DNA from: Methylobacterium longum
GTDB lineage: Bacteria; Pseudomonadota; Alphaproteobacteria; Rhizobiales; Beijerinckiaceae
Length of the DNA stretch: 64,000 nucleotides
Direction of reading: 5' to 3'
Assembly (NCBI RefSeq): GCF_022179385.1
Contig: NZ_BPQS01000005.1
Span: 62,001 to 126,000 of the forward strand
The translations under genes were made by a program, and so were the position numbers. The notes below the pieces were generated by a model. It was given only the letters and a program-made list of their open reading frames with translations, searched no databases and was not told the DNA's origin. The stretch's first letter is position 1, and every line of letters starts with the position of its first letter. Of this stretch, positions 17,417 to 26,671 are shown piece by piece.

Positions 17417-18064
17417 ATGCCGCACGGTGCGCGAACGAATCTCGCAGCCCTCATGCTGATCCTCGGTCTCGGAGGCGCCTCCGCCGAGCCCGCGCAGGGG
17501 ACGACCTGGACGGATCCGCCGACCCACAAGCCGGCCGCCGGCAAGCCCCCCGCCGACCGGAACGCCCCGGCTGCGGCCGCCACGACCCCTGCCGCAGCCA
17601 AGTCCGCAGCCACGTCCGCAGCCACGTCCGCACCTACGCCCGCCGCCATCTCCCGGACCGCCCAGCCGGCCCCCGCGGAGCGCAGGGCGGCGCGCCGTGC
17701 GCCGGTGCGGCAGGCCGCGCACAAATCCCCGCCGACGTCCGCGCGGGCGACCAAGCGGTTGGCCGCGACGGCGCGCCCGGCCCGCGCCGCCGCGTCCGTC
17801 CGCGCGATCCGGGACCCGCAATTCGTCGCCGCCGCTCCGCCGCGCCCGCCCGCGGAGGCCTACGCGCGCTACCGCGCCTACGGGTACGGCCCGGGCTCCG
17901 GCTACATGCCCGGCTACATGCCCGGCTACACCGACGAGCGCCTCGACCGCCTGAGCAGCGCGCAGGCCGCCGGCTACCTCGTGGTGCGCCGCCGGACGGT
18001 GCAGTTCCCCGATGGCCGGACCCTGCGGGTCTACCGCCCCGACGACGGGGGCGAGCCGTACTGA
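17417..18064 (+). CDS. Secreted Ala/Pro-rich protein, unknown function
   Basis: The 215-aa product begins with a probable Sec signal peptide (hydrophobic LAALMLILGLGGASA, cleavage near residue 23). A low-complexity Ala/Pro/Thr/Arg region follows (about 45-145), with a 12-bp-unit repeat encoding SAAT, then a GYMPGYMPGY repeat. The last 45 residues look folded (LVVRRRTVQFPDGRTLRVYRP). An AGGAGG lies before the ATG. No family recognised. The 3' end overlaps the convergent acyl-CoA synthetase gene by 34 bp. Confidence 0.75.
   Translation: MPHGARTNLAALMLILGLGGASAEPAQGTTWTDPPTHKPAAGKPPADRNAPAAAATTPAAAKSAATSAATSAPTPAAISRTAQPAPAERRAARRAPVRQAAHKSPPTSARATKRLAATARPARAAASVRAIRDPQFVAAAPPRPPAEAYARYRAYGYGPGSGYMPGYMPGYTDERLDRLSSAQAAGYLVVRRRTVQFPDGRTLRVYRPDDGGEPY
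17600..17640 (+). repeat. In-frame short tandem repeats in secreted protein gene
   Basis: Units of about 12 bp (GCAGCCACGTCC) repeat here, encoding Ala-Ala-Thr-Ser. A second small 12-bp repeat, GGCTACATGCCC, lies near 17910-17935. Both keep frame. Confidence 0.65.
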
Positions 18065-19803
18065 TCGGACGGTTCCGCGAAGATCGACCGCAGGGACGCA
18101 CGCAGGACCTTCCCGGCCGGGTTGCGGGGCAGGAGCCCGTCCCAGACCACGATCCGCACCGGGACCTTGAAGGCTGCGAGCCGCTCGGCCGCGAAGGCGC
18201 GGATCGCCTCCGGGCTGGTCGCCGCCCCCTCCGCCAGCACCACGATGGCGCCGGGCTCCTCGCCCAGCGTCGGATGGGGGACCGGCAGCACCACGGCGTC
18301 GATCACGTCCGGATGGGCGTAGAGGGCGTTCTCGACCTCGCAGCAATAGATGTTCTCGCCGCCGCGGATCAGCATGTCCTTGATCCGGTCGACGATGGTC
18401 AGGAACCCCTCCGCGTCGGCGCGGGCGAGGTCGCCGGTGCGCAGCCAGCCCTCGGAGAAGACGTCCGCGGTGGCGTCCGGGTCGTTCCAGTAGCCGCGGA
18501 CCACGTTGGGGCCCTTCACGCAGAGTTCGCCGACCGCGCCGGGCGGCAGCGCCTCCCCGAGGGGATCGACGATCCGCACCTCGCAGACCGGCAGGGGCGG
18601 CCCGCAGGAATCGGGGTGGGCGAGGTAATCCTCGCCCTGGTGATGGGTGAAGGTCGCCGAGGTCTCGGTCATGCCCCAGCCGGTGCCGGGGACGACCCGC
18701 GGCAGAACCGCGCCCAGGGTCCGGACGAGGTCGCCGGCCGCGGGCGCGCCGCCGTACGTGATCGCGTCGAGACTCGGCAGCGGCCGCCCGGCCTCCCGGG
18801 CCGCCGTGGCGAGCTGCCACGCGATGGTCGGCACGCCGCCCGCGCTGGTGCAGCCCTCCGCCTCGATCAGGTCGAGGGCCGCGCTCGCGTCCCAGCGATG
18901 CATCATCACCAGCCTGTGTCCGCCGTAGAGCGCGGCGCCCAGGCTCGCGTGGCAGCCGGTGACGTGGAACAGGGGGATCACCAGCAGCGCGACCCGCTGC
19001 GGCGCGGACGGATCGGGCTTCGGCGGGCTCTCGCCCCGGCGGAGGTATGTGCGGGCCGCCGAGTAGGGATAGGCCATGACGGTGGTGGCGGCCGCCCGGT
19101 GGGTACCGACCGCGCCCTTCGGCTGGCCGGTGGTGCCCGAGGTGTAGAACAGGGTCGCGTCGTCCTCCGGACCGAGGGCGATGTCGGGCGGGGGCGCGTC
19201 GGGCAGACCGGCCCAGTCGGCCGGCGGGCCGACGAGGTCGGAGAGCGGGGTCGCCCGGGGATCGGGCTCCATCCGGGTGGTGAGGACCCGCTGCAGGGCC
19301 GGGCATTCGCCGAGGTGCGGAGCGATCCGGGTGAAGCGCTCGCCGTCGGCGATCAGCACCCGCGCCCCGGAATGCCGGAGCCCGTAGGCGAGTTCGGGCC
19401 CGGTCCACCACGCGTTGAGCGGCGTCGCGATCGCCCCGGCGAGGAGCGCGCCGAAATAGCTCACCGGCCATTCGGGCAGGTTGCGCATCGCGATGGCGAC
19501 GCGGTCGCCCTTCTCGATCCCGGCGGCCGTGAGCGCCCGCGCCAGCGCGGTCGCCGCGCGGGAAAAGCCCGTGAAGGTGACGCGCTCGTCGCGGTAGACC
19601 ACGAAGGTCCTGTCCCCGTGGCCCTGGGCGATCCGGAACAGGTCGCGCAGGGTCGGCGGGGCCTTCACCCAGATCCGGGTCGGCACGCCGCGGATCGGCG
19701 TGGTCGCGATCTCGAAGTGCGAGCCCGGGGCGGTGAGCCGCGCCTCCGCGTCGCGGAAGGGCAGGGCCGGCCAGCCGGCGGGGATGCGGGAATCGGCGCT
19801 CAT
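18031..19803 (-). CDS. AMP-dependent acyl-CoA synthetase / ligase
   Basis: The 590-aa ANL-superfamily enzyme activates a carboxylic acid to its CoA thioester via an acyl-adenylate. Visible motifs are the P-loop YTSGTTGQPKGAVGTH, the GWGMTETSATFTHH adenine-binding segment, GWLRTGDLARADAEG, and the C-terminal catalytic lysine in RNPAGKVLRASL. ATG 19803 overlaps the upstream SDR stop by 4 bp, so it is the last gene of the - strand catabolic operon. The acid is unknown; operon partners suggest a medium-chain or hydroxy acid. Its stop lies 34 bp inside the convergent secreted-protein gene. Confidence 0.9.
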   Translation of the reverse strand: MSADSRIPAGWPALPFRDAEARLTAPGSHFEIATTPIRGVPTRIWVKAPPTLRDLFRIAQGHGDRTFVVYRDERVTFTGFSRAATALARALTAAGIEKGDRVAIAMRNLPEWPVSYFGALLAGAIATPLNAWWTGPELAYGLRHSGARVLIADGERFTRIAPHLGECPALQRVLTTRMEPDPRATPLSDLVGPPADWAGLPDAPPPDIALGPEDDATLFYTSGTTGQPKGAVGTHRAAATTVMAYPYSAARTYLRRGESPPKPDPSAPQRVALLVIPLFHVTGCHASLGAALYGGHRLVMMHRWDASAALDLIEAEGCTSAGGVPTIAWQLATAAREAGRPLPSLDAITYGGAPAAGDLVRTLGAVLPRVVPGTGWGMTETSATFTHHQGEDYLAHPDSCGPPLPVCEVRIVDPLGEALPPGAVGELCVKGPNVVRGYWNDPDATADVFSEGWLRTGDLARADAEGFLTIVDRIKDMLIRGGENIYCCEVENALYAHPDVIDAVVLPVPHPTLGEEPGAIVVLAEGAATSPEAIRAFAAERLAAFKVPVRIVVWDGLLPRNPAGKVLRASLRSIFAEPSDQYGSPPSSGR

Positions 19804-20570
19804 CGGGCGATGGTCACGCCGCCGTCGACGACGAGGGCCTGTCCGGTGACGAACCGGCCGGCCGGGGAGGCCAGGAACACGGCCGCGCCGGCGATCTCGT
19901 CGGGCTCGCCGATCCGGCGCAGAGGCGCGGCGTCCGTGGTGGCGGCCAGCATCTCGGGATCCTCCCACAGGGCGCGGGCGAAATCGGTGCGGATCAGCCC
20001 CGGGCAGAGGCAGTTCACGCGCACGTTGGCCGGACCGTACTCCACCGCGTAGTTGCGGGCGAGCTGGAGGTCGGCGGCCTTCGAGACGTTGTAGGCGCCG
20101 ATCACCGGCGAACCCTTCAGCGCCCCGATCGAGGAGACGATGACGATCGCGCCGTCCCGCCGCGCGATCATGCCGGGGGCGACCTTCTGGATCAGCCAGT
20201 GGTTCGACAGGACGTTGTTGTCCAGGATCTTCCGGAACTGGGCGTCCGAGATCTCGGCGAGCGGCCCGTAATAGGGATTGCTCGCGGCGTTGCAGACCAG
20301 GACGTCCACGGGACCGAGCCGGTTCTCGGTCTCGGCGACGAGCTCCTCCAGCTCTGCCTTCACCGAGATGCTCGCCGGGATCGCCACGGCCCGGCCGGCC
20401 CCGTGCGCGGCCTCGATCTCGGCCACGACCGCCGCGCAGGCCTCGCGCTTGCGCGAGGAGATCACCACCCGGGCGCCGTGCTCGGCCATCCGCAGGGCGA
20501 TCGCCCGCCCGATGCCGCGGGAGGAGCCGGTGATCAGCGCGACCTTGCCGGTCAGATCGAACAGGGACAT
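19800..20570 (-). CDS. Short-chain dehydrogenase/reductase (SDR family)
   Basis: The 256-aa classical SDR has the cofactor motif TGSSRGIGRAIAL, NAASNPYYGPL (NAG-like motif), catalytic Ser in IVIVSSIGALKG and the YxxxK motif YNVSKAADL, then CPGLIRTDF. It probably oxidises or reduces a hydroxyacyl or ketoacyl intermediate. The start at 20570 is followed upstream by a 241-bp gap containing a family 2 palindromic repeat, so read-through from the next SDR gene is possible but not assured. Overlaps the acyl-CoA synthetase start (ATGA). Confidence 0.9.
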   Translation of the reverse strand: MSLFDLTGKVALITGSSRGIGRAIALRMAEHGARVVISSRKREACAAVVAEIEAAHGAGRAVAIPASISVKAELEELVAETENRLGPVDVLVCNAASNPYYGPLAEISDAQFRKILDNNVLSNHWLIQKVAPGMIARRDGAIVIVSSIGALKGSPVIGAYNVSKAADLQLARNYAVEYGPANVRVNCLCPGLIRTDFARALWEDPEMLAATTDAAPLRRIGEPDEIAGAAVFLASPAGRFVTGQALVVDGGVTIAR

Positions 20571-20659
20571 GGCACAGCTCTGCTCCGGATGGTGCGGCGC
20601 AGGGCCTCCACCCTCATTCCAAGACCTTCGATCGGTGCGCGTCGGCCGGTCAGGGTCGC

Positions 20660-20780
20660 GACGCACCCCCGCTCCCGTCCGGGCGAGGGTTGGCGTGCGG
20701 GGTGCGCGCCGCCCGGACAGACCCGATCCCCCACGCTGTCCCGCTCCCCCACGGGAGAGGGGACCCGCGCCCCACGAAAC
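20660..20780. repeat. Dispersed palindromic repeat, family 2, copy 1
   Basis: This GC-rich element runs from CCCGTCCGGGCGAGGGTTGG to CCACGGGAGAGGGGACCCGCG, with self-complementary CTCCC/GGGAG arms. It matches the 24030-24150 element base for base over much of its length. It lies between two SDR genes of the same operon. Confidence 0.7.
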
Positions 20781-20811
20781 GGCCGACCGGATCGCCCGAA
20801 GCCGCCCATCC

Positions 20812-21594
20812 TCACGAGTCCGGCTCCGCCCGCATCGCCCGGCGCAGGCGCGCCATGCCGGCGAGCCAGCGCTCGGGATCCCCGGCCCGGCGGCGGGCAT
20901 ACGCCGCCACCTGCGGGTGCGGCAGGATCAGGAAGCGCCCCGATGCCAGCCCGTCGAGGGCGGCCTCGGCCACGGCCCCGGGCGGCAGCACGCCGTCGCG
21001 GGCGGCCGCGCTGGCCGCCCCCAGCATGGCGGTGTCGACGCCCTGCGGGCACAGGGCGGCGACCCGGATGCCGTCCTCGGCATGCGCGATGGCGAGATGC
21101 TCCAGGAAGGCCAGCGCCGCGTGCTTGGTGGCCGAGTAGGTGGCGCTGCCGATCTGGCTGAGTAGCCCGGCCGCCGAGACGGTGCCCAGGAACGCGCCCC
21201 CGCCCCGTTGGCGCCAGAGCGGGACCAGAACCCGCGCCGCGTGGACATGGCCCATCACGTTCACCGCCCAGGACCGCGCCCAGCTCTCCGGATCGGCGGA
21301 GGTGGCGAGATCCGGATCGGGATCGCGCTCCAGGATGCCGGCGTTGGAGCAATAGAGGGCGACCGGGCCGATCTCGGCCTCGATCCGCGCCAGGATTGCG
21401 ACGACCGCCGCGGCGTCGCCCACGTCGAGCGCGAAGGCCTGGCCGCCGAGCCCGGCCGCCACGGCCTCCACCCCGGCCGCGTCCTGGTCGAGGGCTACGA
21501 TCGTCGCGCCGCGGGCCTTGGCCGCGACCGCGAGCGCCCGGCCGATCCCCCGTGCGGCCCCCGTGACGGCGACGACGCGGCCGGCGAGATCCAT
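20812..21594 (-). CDS. Short-chain dehydrogenase/reductase (SDR family), second copy
   Basis: The 260-aa SDR has TGAARGIGRALAV, CSNAGILE, a catalytic-site segment GTVSAAGLLSQIG and YSATKHAAL. It is divergent from the neighbouring SDR, so it is not a recent duplicate. The start is uncertain: ATG 21594 gives a normal N terminus (MDLAGRVVAVTG), but three in-frame GTG codons at 21606, 21618 and 21630 precede it within a 12-bp repeat. The outermost is 1 base from the upstream kinase stop. Confidence 0.88.
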   Translation of the reverse strand: MDLAGRVVAVTGAARGIGRALAVAAKARGATIVALDQDAAGVEAVAAGLGGQAFALDVGDAAAVVAILARIEAEIGPVALYCSNAGILERDPDPDLATSADPESWARSWAVNVMGHVHAARVLVPLWRQRGGGAFLGTVSAAGLLSQIGSATYSATKHAALAFLEHLAIAHAEDGIRVAALCPQGVDTAMLGAASAAARDGVLPPGAVAEAALDGLASGRFLILPHPQVAAYARRRAGDPERWLAGMARLRRAMRAEPDS

Positions 21595-21630
21595 GCCGGG
21601 ATCCACGCCGAGGTCCACGCCGCGATCCAC
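21591..21630 (-). repeat. 12-bp tandem repeat carrying four possible start codons
   Basis: On the - strand the sequence reads as GTGGATCGCGGC, GTGGACCTCGGC, GTGGATCCCGGC, then ATGGATCTC. Every unit begins with an in-frame initiation codon for the SDR gene, and the array fills the gap to the kinase stop. Confidence 0.75.
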
Positions 21631-21631
21631 G

Positions 21632-22690
21632 TCAGGCCCCCGCCCGCTCGGCGAAGCCCCAGGCCGCGGCGGCGAGTTTCGGCACCCGCGCCGCCATGGC
21701 GGAGGCGTGCTCGCTCGCGGCGTTGCCGGCCTTGGCGCGGGCGGCCACACCCTGGAGGATGCCGACCAGCCGGAACAGGTTGTAGGCGAAGTACCAGTCG
21801 AGGTCGGGCAGGCTCGTCCGGTCCGCCGCCCGGCAGTAGAGCGCCACCGCCTCGTCCCGGGTGGGGATGCCGAGCGCCTGCAGGTCGAGGCCGCGCAGCC
21901 CGCTGCGCCCGTCGGCGGGCAGTTCCCACTGCATCAGCAGGTAGCTGAAATCGGCCAGCGGATCGCCGAGCGTCGACAATTCCCAGTCGAGGACCGCGCT
22001 GACGCCGCCGTCGCGGGAGAAGATCAGGTTGTCGAGGCGGTAGTCGCCGTGGACCACGCAGGCGCCCTGCTGCTCGGGCACGGTGCGGGGCAGCCACGCG
22101 ATCAGCCGCTCGACATCCTCCAGGCGCCCGTCCTCGGCGGCGCGGTACTGGCGGGTCCAGCGGTCGACCTGCCGGGCGAAGTAGTTGCCGGGCCGGCCGT
22201 AATCGGCGAGCCCGGCCGCCTCCGGATCGATCGCGTGGAGGCGCGCCAGCGTGGCGATCATGCCGGCGTAGTGCCGGTGGCGGACATGGGGGTCGAGGCC
22301 CGGCAGCGCCCCGTCCCAGTGCACGGCGCCGCCCACCGCCTCCATCACGTAGAAGGCCGCGCCGATGACGTCCGGATCCTCGCAGAGCGCGAAGGGGCGG
22401 GGCACCGGAAAGCCCTCGCCGTAGAGGGCGCCGATCACCCGGAACTCGCGCTCCACCGCGTGGGCGGAGGGCAGGAGCGGGCCGAAGGGCTTCCGGCGCA
22501 GCACGTAGGCCTGGGCGGGGGTGTCGAGCCGGTAGGTCGGGTTCGACTGGCCGCCGCGGAACTGCTGCACGGTGAGCGGGCCCGAGAAGCCGCGCACGTG
22601 CTCCGTCATCCAGGCGGAGAGCCGCGCCTCGTCGATCCGGTGGCGCGGCTCGACCGGCTTCACGCCCGAGAAGACATCGGCGTCGCTCAT
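21632..22690 (-). CDS. APH-family phosphotransferase (ACAD10/11-type kinase domain)
   Basis: The 352-aa protein has an aminoglycoside-phosphotransferase/choline-kinase fold: [15 protein letters not shown] (nucleotide loop), the Brenner motif [13 protein letters not shown] (catalytic Asp), and the metal-binding [16 protein letters not shown]. This sub-branch is the one fused to an acyl-CoA dehydrogenase in eukaryotic ACAD10/ACAD11; it phosphorylates hydroxyacyl groups rather than antibiotics. Here it is a separate gene whose ATG overlaps the stop of an acyl-CoA dehydrogenase gene. A role in 4-hydroxyacyl-CoA metabolism is inferred from that family and the operon. Confidence 0.88.
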   Translation of the reverse strand: MSDADVFSGVKPVEPRHRIDEARLSAWMTEHVRGFSGPLTVQQFRGGQSNPTYRLDTPAQAYVLRRKPFGPLLPSAHAVEREFRVIGALYGEGFPVPRPFALCEDPDVIGAAFYVMEAVGGAVHWDGALPGLDPHVRHRHYAGMIATLARLHAIDPEAAGLADYGRPGNYFARQVDRWTRQYRAAEDGRLEDVERLIAWLPRTVPEQQGACVVHGDYRLDNLIFSRDGGVSAVLDWELSTLGDPLADFSYLLMQWELPADGRSGLRGLDLQALGIPTRDEAVALYCRAADRTSLPDLDWYFAYNLFRLVGILQGVAARAKAGNAASEHASAMAARVPKLAAAAWGFAERAGA

Positions 22691-23940
22691 GCGCGCTCCG
22701 GCTCCTCGGCGCCCGGACGGGCATTGGTGTAGCGCCCGAATTCCAGCCGGGCGATCGAGCGGTTGTGGACCTCGTCGGGCCCGTCGGCGAGCCGCAGGGT
22801 GCGGATATGGGCGTACATCCTGGCGAGCCCGAAATCCTCCGACACGCCGGCCCCGCCATGGGCCTGGATGGCGTCGTCGATGACCTTCAGCGCCACCCGG
22901 GGCGCCGCGACCTTGATCATGGCGATCTCGAGCTTGGCGCCCTTGGCGCCGACCTTGTCCATCATGTCGGCCGCCTTCAGGCAGAGGAGGCGGGTCATCT
23001 CGATGTCGATCCGCGCCTCCGCGACTCGCTGCTCCCAGACCGACTGCTCGGAGATCCGCTTGCCGAAGGCGACCCGGGACACGAGCCGGCGCGCCATGGC
23101 CTCCAGCGCCACCTCGGCGGCCCCGATCGTGCGCATGCAATGGTGGATGCGGCCGGGCCCCAGCCGCCCCTGCGCGATCTCGAAGCCGCGCCCCTCGCCG
23201 AGGATCAGGTTCTCGGCGGGCACGCGGACGTTCTCCAGCACCACCTCGCCGTGGCCCTTGGGGGCGTCCTCGTAGCCGAAGACCGGGAGCAGCCGCTCCA
23301 CCCGCACGCCGGCCGTGTCCATGGGTACCAGGATCTGCGATTGCTGCTTGTGCCGCGGCGCCTCGGGGTCGGTCTTGCCCATCAGGATCGCGATCCGGCA
23401 GCGCGGATCGCCGACGCCGGTCGACCACCACTTGCGGCCGTCGATGACGTAGTGGTCGCCGTCCCGGCGGATCGACGTGGCGATGTTGGTGGCGTCCGAG
23501 GAGGCGACCTCCGGCTCGGTCATCAGGAAGGCCGAGCGGATCTCGCCCGCCATCAGGGGCTTCAGCCACCGGTCCTTCTGGGCTGCGGTGCCGTAGCGGT
23601 GCAGCACCTCCATGTTGCCGGTGTCGGGCGCCGCGCAGTTGAAGCATTCCGAGGCGATCCCGACCCGGCCCATCGCCTCGGCGCAGAGGGCGTAGTCGAG
23701 GTTGGTCAGGCCGGCGCCGCGATACGCATCCGTGTCGTGCCCGGGGGAGGGCGGCAGGAACAGGTTCCACAGGCCCTCGGCCCGGGCCCTCTCCTTGAGG
23801 CGCTCCATCGTGGGGGCGGGCGCACGGCTCGCGGCGCGCTCCGCCGCCACCGCGGCGGCCGCCGGCACGATCGCGTCGGCGATGAAGGCGCGCACGCGCC
23901 CGAGCCAGTGGGTCTGGGACTGGGAGAGGTTGAAGTCCAC
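22687..23940 (-). CDS. Acyl-CoA dehydrogenase (ACAD10/11-like)
   Basis: The 417-aa flavoenzyme has ACAD features: [15 protein letters not shown] (FAD/substrate region), [33 protein letters not shown], and the C-terminal [23 protein letters not shown]. Length and motifs fit the branch found next to or fused with APH kinases. It is the first gene of a run ACAD-kinase-SDR-SDR-acyl-CoA synthetase on the - strand. The ATG at 23940 lies about 250 bp downstream of the transporter operon, with a family 2 repeat between. Confidence 0.9.
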   Translation of the reverse strand: MDFNLSQSQTHWLGRVRAFIADAIVPAAAAVAAERAASRAPAPTMERLKERARAEGLWNLFLPPSPGHDTDAYRGAGLTNLDYALCAEAMGRVGIASECFNCAAPDTGNMEVLHRYGTAAQKDRWLKPLMAGEIRSAFLMTEPEVASSDATNIATSIRRDGDHYVIDGRKWWSTGVGDPRCRIAILMGKTDPEAPRHKQQSQILVPMDTAGVRVERLLPVFGYEDAPKGHGEVVLENVRVPAENLILGEGRGFEIAQGRLGPGRIHHCMRTIGAAEVALEAMARRLVSRVAFGKRISEQSVWEQRVAEARIDIEMTRLLCLKAADMMDKVGAKGAKLEIAMIKVAAPRVALKVIDDAIQAHGGAGVSEDFGLARMYAHIRTLRLADGPDEVHNRSIARLEFGRYTNARPGAEEPERA

Positions 23941-24029
23941 GGCGTCCGCTCCCTAGGGTATTGTCTGCCGGGCGAGCGCGCCAAGCTTGCACGAGCCGGT
24001 GACCCACCTTCCGACGGCCCCGCGCCGCG

Positions 24030-24155
24030 GCGCAACGGCCCCCCACGCCCGCGCGGGAGGGGGTTGGGCTGCGGGCTGCGCGCGGTCCGGAAAGGCCCGG
24101 TCGCTCACCCTGTCCCCCCTCCCGCCCGGGAGAGGGAACCCGCGCGCCGTCCCGA
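24030..24155. repeat. Dispersed palindromic repeat, family 2, copy 2
   Basis: It runs from CGCGCGGGAGGGGGTTGGGCTG to CGGGAGAGGGAACCCGCG and shares GGTCCGGAAAGG-like and CTGTCCC..CTCCC blocks with copy 1 at 20660. It occupies most of the gap between the transporter ATPase gene and the acyl-CoA dehydrogenase gene. Confidence 0.7.
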
Positions 24156-24196
24156 CCTGCACGCGCAAGCCGCGACGGACCGGAATCATCCGGCCC

Positions 24197-25708
24197 TCAC
24201 AGATAGGCCGATCCCATCTCGCTGGCGAAGCGCTGCGGCGGTCCCTCCCAGACGATCCGCGCCTGTTCCAGCACGTAGACCCGGTCGGCGTGCGGGAGCG
24301 CGAAGGTGACGTTCTGCTCGCCGAGCAGCACCGTGATGGGCGTCGTCTGGCGCAGCTTCTCCAGGGCTTTCGACAGCAGTTCCAGGATCACCGGGGCGAG
24401 GCCGAGCGTCGGCTCGTCGAGGATCAGGAGGCGGGGGCGCATCATCAGCGCCCGGGCGATGGTCAGCATCTGCTGCTCGCCCCCCGACAGGGTGCGGGCG
24501 GTCTGGCCCTCGCGGGCCTTCAGGATCGGGAACAGCTCGTAGAGCCAGTCGCGCTGCTTGGCGCTCTCGGCCTTCGGGAAATGCTGGCCGCCGAGGTCGA
24601 GGTTCTCGCGCACGCTGAGGTCGCCGAACAGCTCGCGGGTCTCGGGCACCTGGACGATGCCGGCGCGCGCGATGGCGGCGGGCTTCATCCGGGAGAGATC
24701 CTGACCGTCGAACCGGATCGTACCGGTATGCGGGACGAGGCCCGAGATGGCGTTGAACAGCGTCGTCTTGCCGGCGCCGTTCAGACCCACCACCGAGACG
24801 AACTCGCCCTCGTGGACGTGGATCGCGGCGCTGCGCAGGGCCTGCGCCTTGCCGTAGAGCACGTCGACATTCTCGACGGTGAGCAGCGAATCGGGTTTGA
24901 ACGCCGCCTCGGGCCGGGCCGCCGTCTCGATGCTGCCGCCGAGATAGACCCGGCGCACGGTGGGGTCGGCCATCACGGATTCGGCCGAGCCCTCGGCGAT
25001 CCGCTCGCCGAGATACATGGCGAAGACCCGATCCACGATGGCCGCGACGCTCTTCACGTTGTGATCGACGAGGAGCACGGCCTTGCCCTCGTCGCGAAAC
25101 CCCTGGATCAGCTCGGAGAAGGCCGAGACCTCGCCGCCGGTCAGCCCGGCGAAGGGCTCGTCCACCAGCACCACCCGGGGATCGCGGGCGATGGCCTTGG
25201 CGAGCTCCAGACGGCGCAGATCCGCGAAGGGCAGGGTGCCGGGGCGCCGGTCGACGACGGCGCCGAGGCCGACGCGCTCGGCGATTTCCTTGGCGCGCCG
25301 CGCCACGTGCGGATCCGCGGCCAATCGGATCAGGCTGTCGGGCAGGAGCGCGAGGCTGATATTCTCCAGCACGGTCTGCCGCTGGAGCGGGCGGGCGTGC
25401 TGGAACACGAGGCCGATCCCGGAGCGCGCCACCCGGTGAGCCGGCATCCCGCCGATCTCGGTGCCGTCGAGGCGGATCGAGCCGGCGCTGGGGCGCTCCA
25501 GCCCCATGATCAGCTTCATCACGGTGGACTTGCCCGACCCGTTCGGGCCGATCAGGCCGAGGATCTCCCCGGGCCGCAGGTCGAGGTCGATGTCCTTGAC
25601 GGCGACGAGGCCGCCGTAGCGCTTGGTCAGGCCGCGCACGGTCAGGCAGGGCTCGGCCGCGACCGGCGCTGCGGCCAGCGCGGGCGTGGGCCTCACGGCG
25701 ACGGTCAT
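24197..25708 (-). CDS. Branched-chain amino-acid-type ABC transporter, fused LivG-LivF ATPases
   Basis: One 503-aa polypeptide carries two complete ATPase domains. The first (about residues 20-255) has Walker A GPNGSGKST, the LivG-typical LPFADLRRLELAKA signature and VVLVDEPFAGLT. The second (about 270-503) has GLNGAGKTT, LSGGEQQMLTIARAL and LLILDEPTLGLAP, typical of LivF. These are normally separate genes; here there is no stop between them. The ATG at 25708 overlaps the livM stop. It energises the LivH/LivM-like permease encoded upstream. The order LivG then LivF is preserved. Confidence 0.93.
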   Translation of the reverse strand: MTVAVRPTPALAAAPVAAEPCLTVRGLTKRYGGLVAVKDIDLDLRPGEILGLIGPNGSGKSTVMKLIMGLERPSAGSIRLDGTEIGGMPAHRVARSGIGLVFQHARPLQRQTVLENISLALLPDSLIRLAADPHVARRAKEIAERVGLGAVVDRRPGTLPFADLRRLELAKAIARDPRVVLVDEPFAGLTGGEVSAFSELIQGFRDEGKAVLLVDHNVKSVAAIVDRVFAMYLGERIAEGSAESVMADPTVRRVYLGGSIETAARPEAAFKPDSLLTVENVDVLYGKAQALRSAAIHVHEGEFVSVVGLNGAGKTTLFNAISGLVPHTGTIRFDGQDLSRMKPAAIARAGIVQVPETRELFGDLSVRENLDLGGQHFPKAESAKQRDWLYELFPILKAREGQTARTLSGGEQQMLTIARALMMRPRLLILDEPTLGLAPVILELLSKALEKLRQTTPITVLLGEQNVTFALPHADRVYVLEQARIVWEGPPQRFASEMGSAYL

Positions 25709-26625
25709 CGGGCGCTCCTGAGGGAGGCGAGGCCGAGCAGCCCCGAAGGCACGAACAGGATCACGAGGAGCGCCACCGCCGAGACCACGAAGGTCGACAG
25801 GCCGCCGAGCGGGCGCAGCAGCTCGCCCGCCGCGATCAGGAACACGGCGCCGAGCGCCGCGCCCACGATGGTGCGCCGGCCGCCGAGCACCGCCGCGATG
25901 ATCACCTGCACGCCCACCGACGTGTTGATCAGCGTGCCGACCGAGGCGGTGCCCATGTAGAAGACCACCAGCCCGCCCGCGAGGCCCGAGAAGGCGGCGC
26001 TGATCGCGAAGGCCGCGAGCTTGTGCTTGGCGACGTTGAAGCCGAGCGCCCCGGTCACCACCGGATCCTGGCCGGCGGCCTGGAGGATCAGCCCCGCGGG
26101 GGAGCGGGCGATGGCCGTGAGGATCAGGCCGGAGACCGCCATGAAGCCCAGCGCCAGCCAGTAGTTGGTGTCGGCGTCGATGGAGATGACGTCCGGCACG
26201 GTCAGGCCGATCTCGCCGCCGGTGAGGCCGGAGAAGACCACGATCATGTTCTGCAGGAGCAGGACCGCCACCAGGGTGATCAGCCCGAAATAGGGGCCGC
26301 GGACCTTCAGGGCCGGCAGCGCCAGGGCGAGGCCGCCGACCACGGCGAGCACCGTCCCGACCGCCAGGCAGTAGGGGATCGGCAGCTCGTAGCGGTTGTT
26401 GAGGATGCCGGCGCCGTAGGCCCCGAGCCCGATCAGGAAGGTCGGGCCGAAATTCACCTCGCCGGCGAAGCCGAAGAGCAGGTCCCAGGCCATCGAGAAC
26501 ACGCCGAAATAGTAGGCGATGGTCAGGAGGCCGAGGATGTAGCCGGACACCCACCAGGGCAGGGTGGCGGCGGCCAGGACGGCGAGGATCGCGATCCAGA
26601 AGCCGGGGGTGGTGAGGAGCTTCAT
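25705..26625 (-). CDS. Branched-chain amino-acid-type ABC transporter permease, LivM family
   Basis: The 306-aa integral membrane protein has about nine helices and the family loop segment LPALKVRGPYFGLITLV plus late VLGGRRTIVGAALGA. Start ATG 26625 gives a normal LivM N terminus (MKLLTTPGFW); the longer frame upstream is unlikely. It forms the transmembrane channel with the LivH-like protein. A 136-bp gap with a degenerate family 2 repeat separates it from the livH-like gene. Confidence 0.9.
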   Translation of the reverse strand: MKLLTTPGFWIAILAVLAAATLPWWVSGYILGLLTIAYYFGVFSMAWDLLFGFAGEVNFGPTFLIGLGAYGAGILNNRYELPIPYCLAVGTVLAVVGGLALALPALKVRGPYFGLITLVAVLLLQNMIVVFSGLTGGEIGLTVPDVISIDADTNYWLALGFMAVSGLILTAIARSPAGLILQAAGQDPVVTGALGFNVAKHKLAAFAISAAFSGLAGGLVVFYMGTASVGTLINTSVGVQVIIAAVLGGRRTIVGAALGAVFLIAAGELLRPLGGLSTFVVSAVALLVILFVPSGLLGLASLRSAR

Positions 26626-26671
26626 GGATGAGCCAGACCAGGGTCGACCATTACGATTCCGAGTGCCCGAA

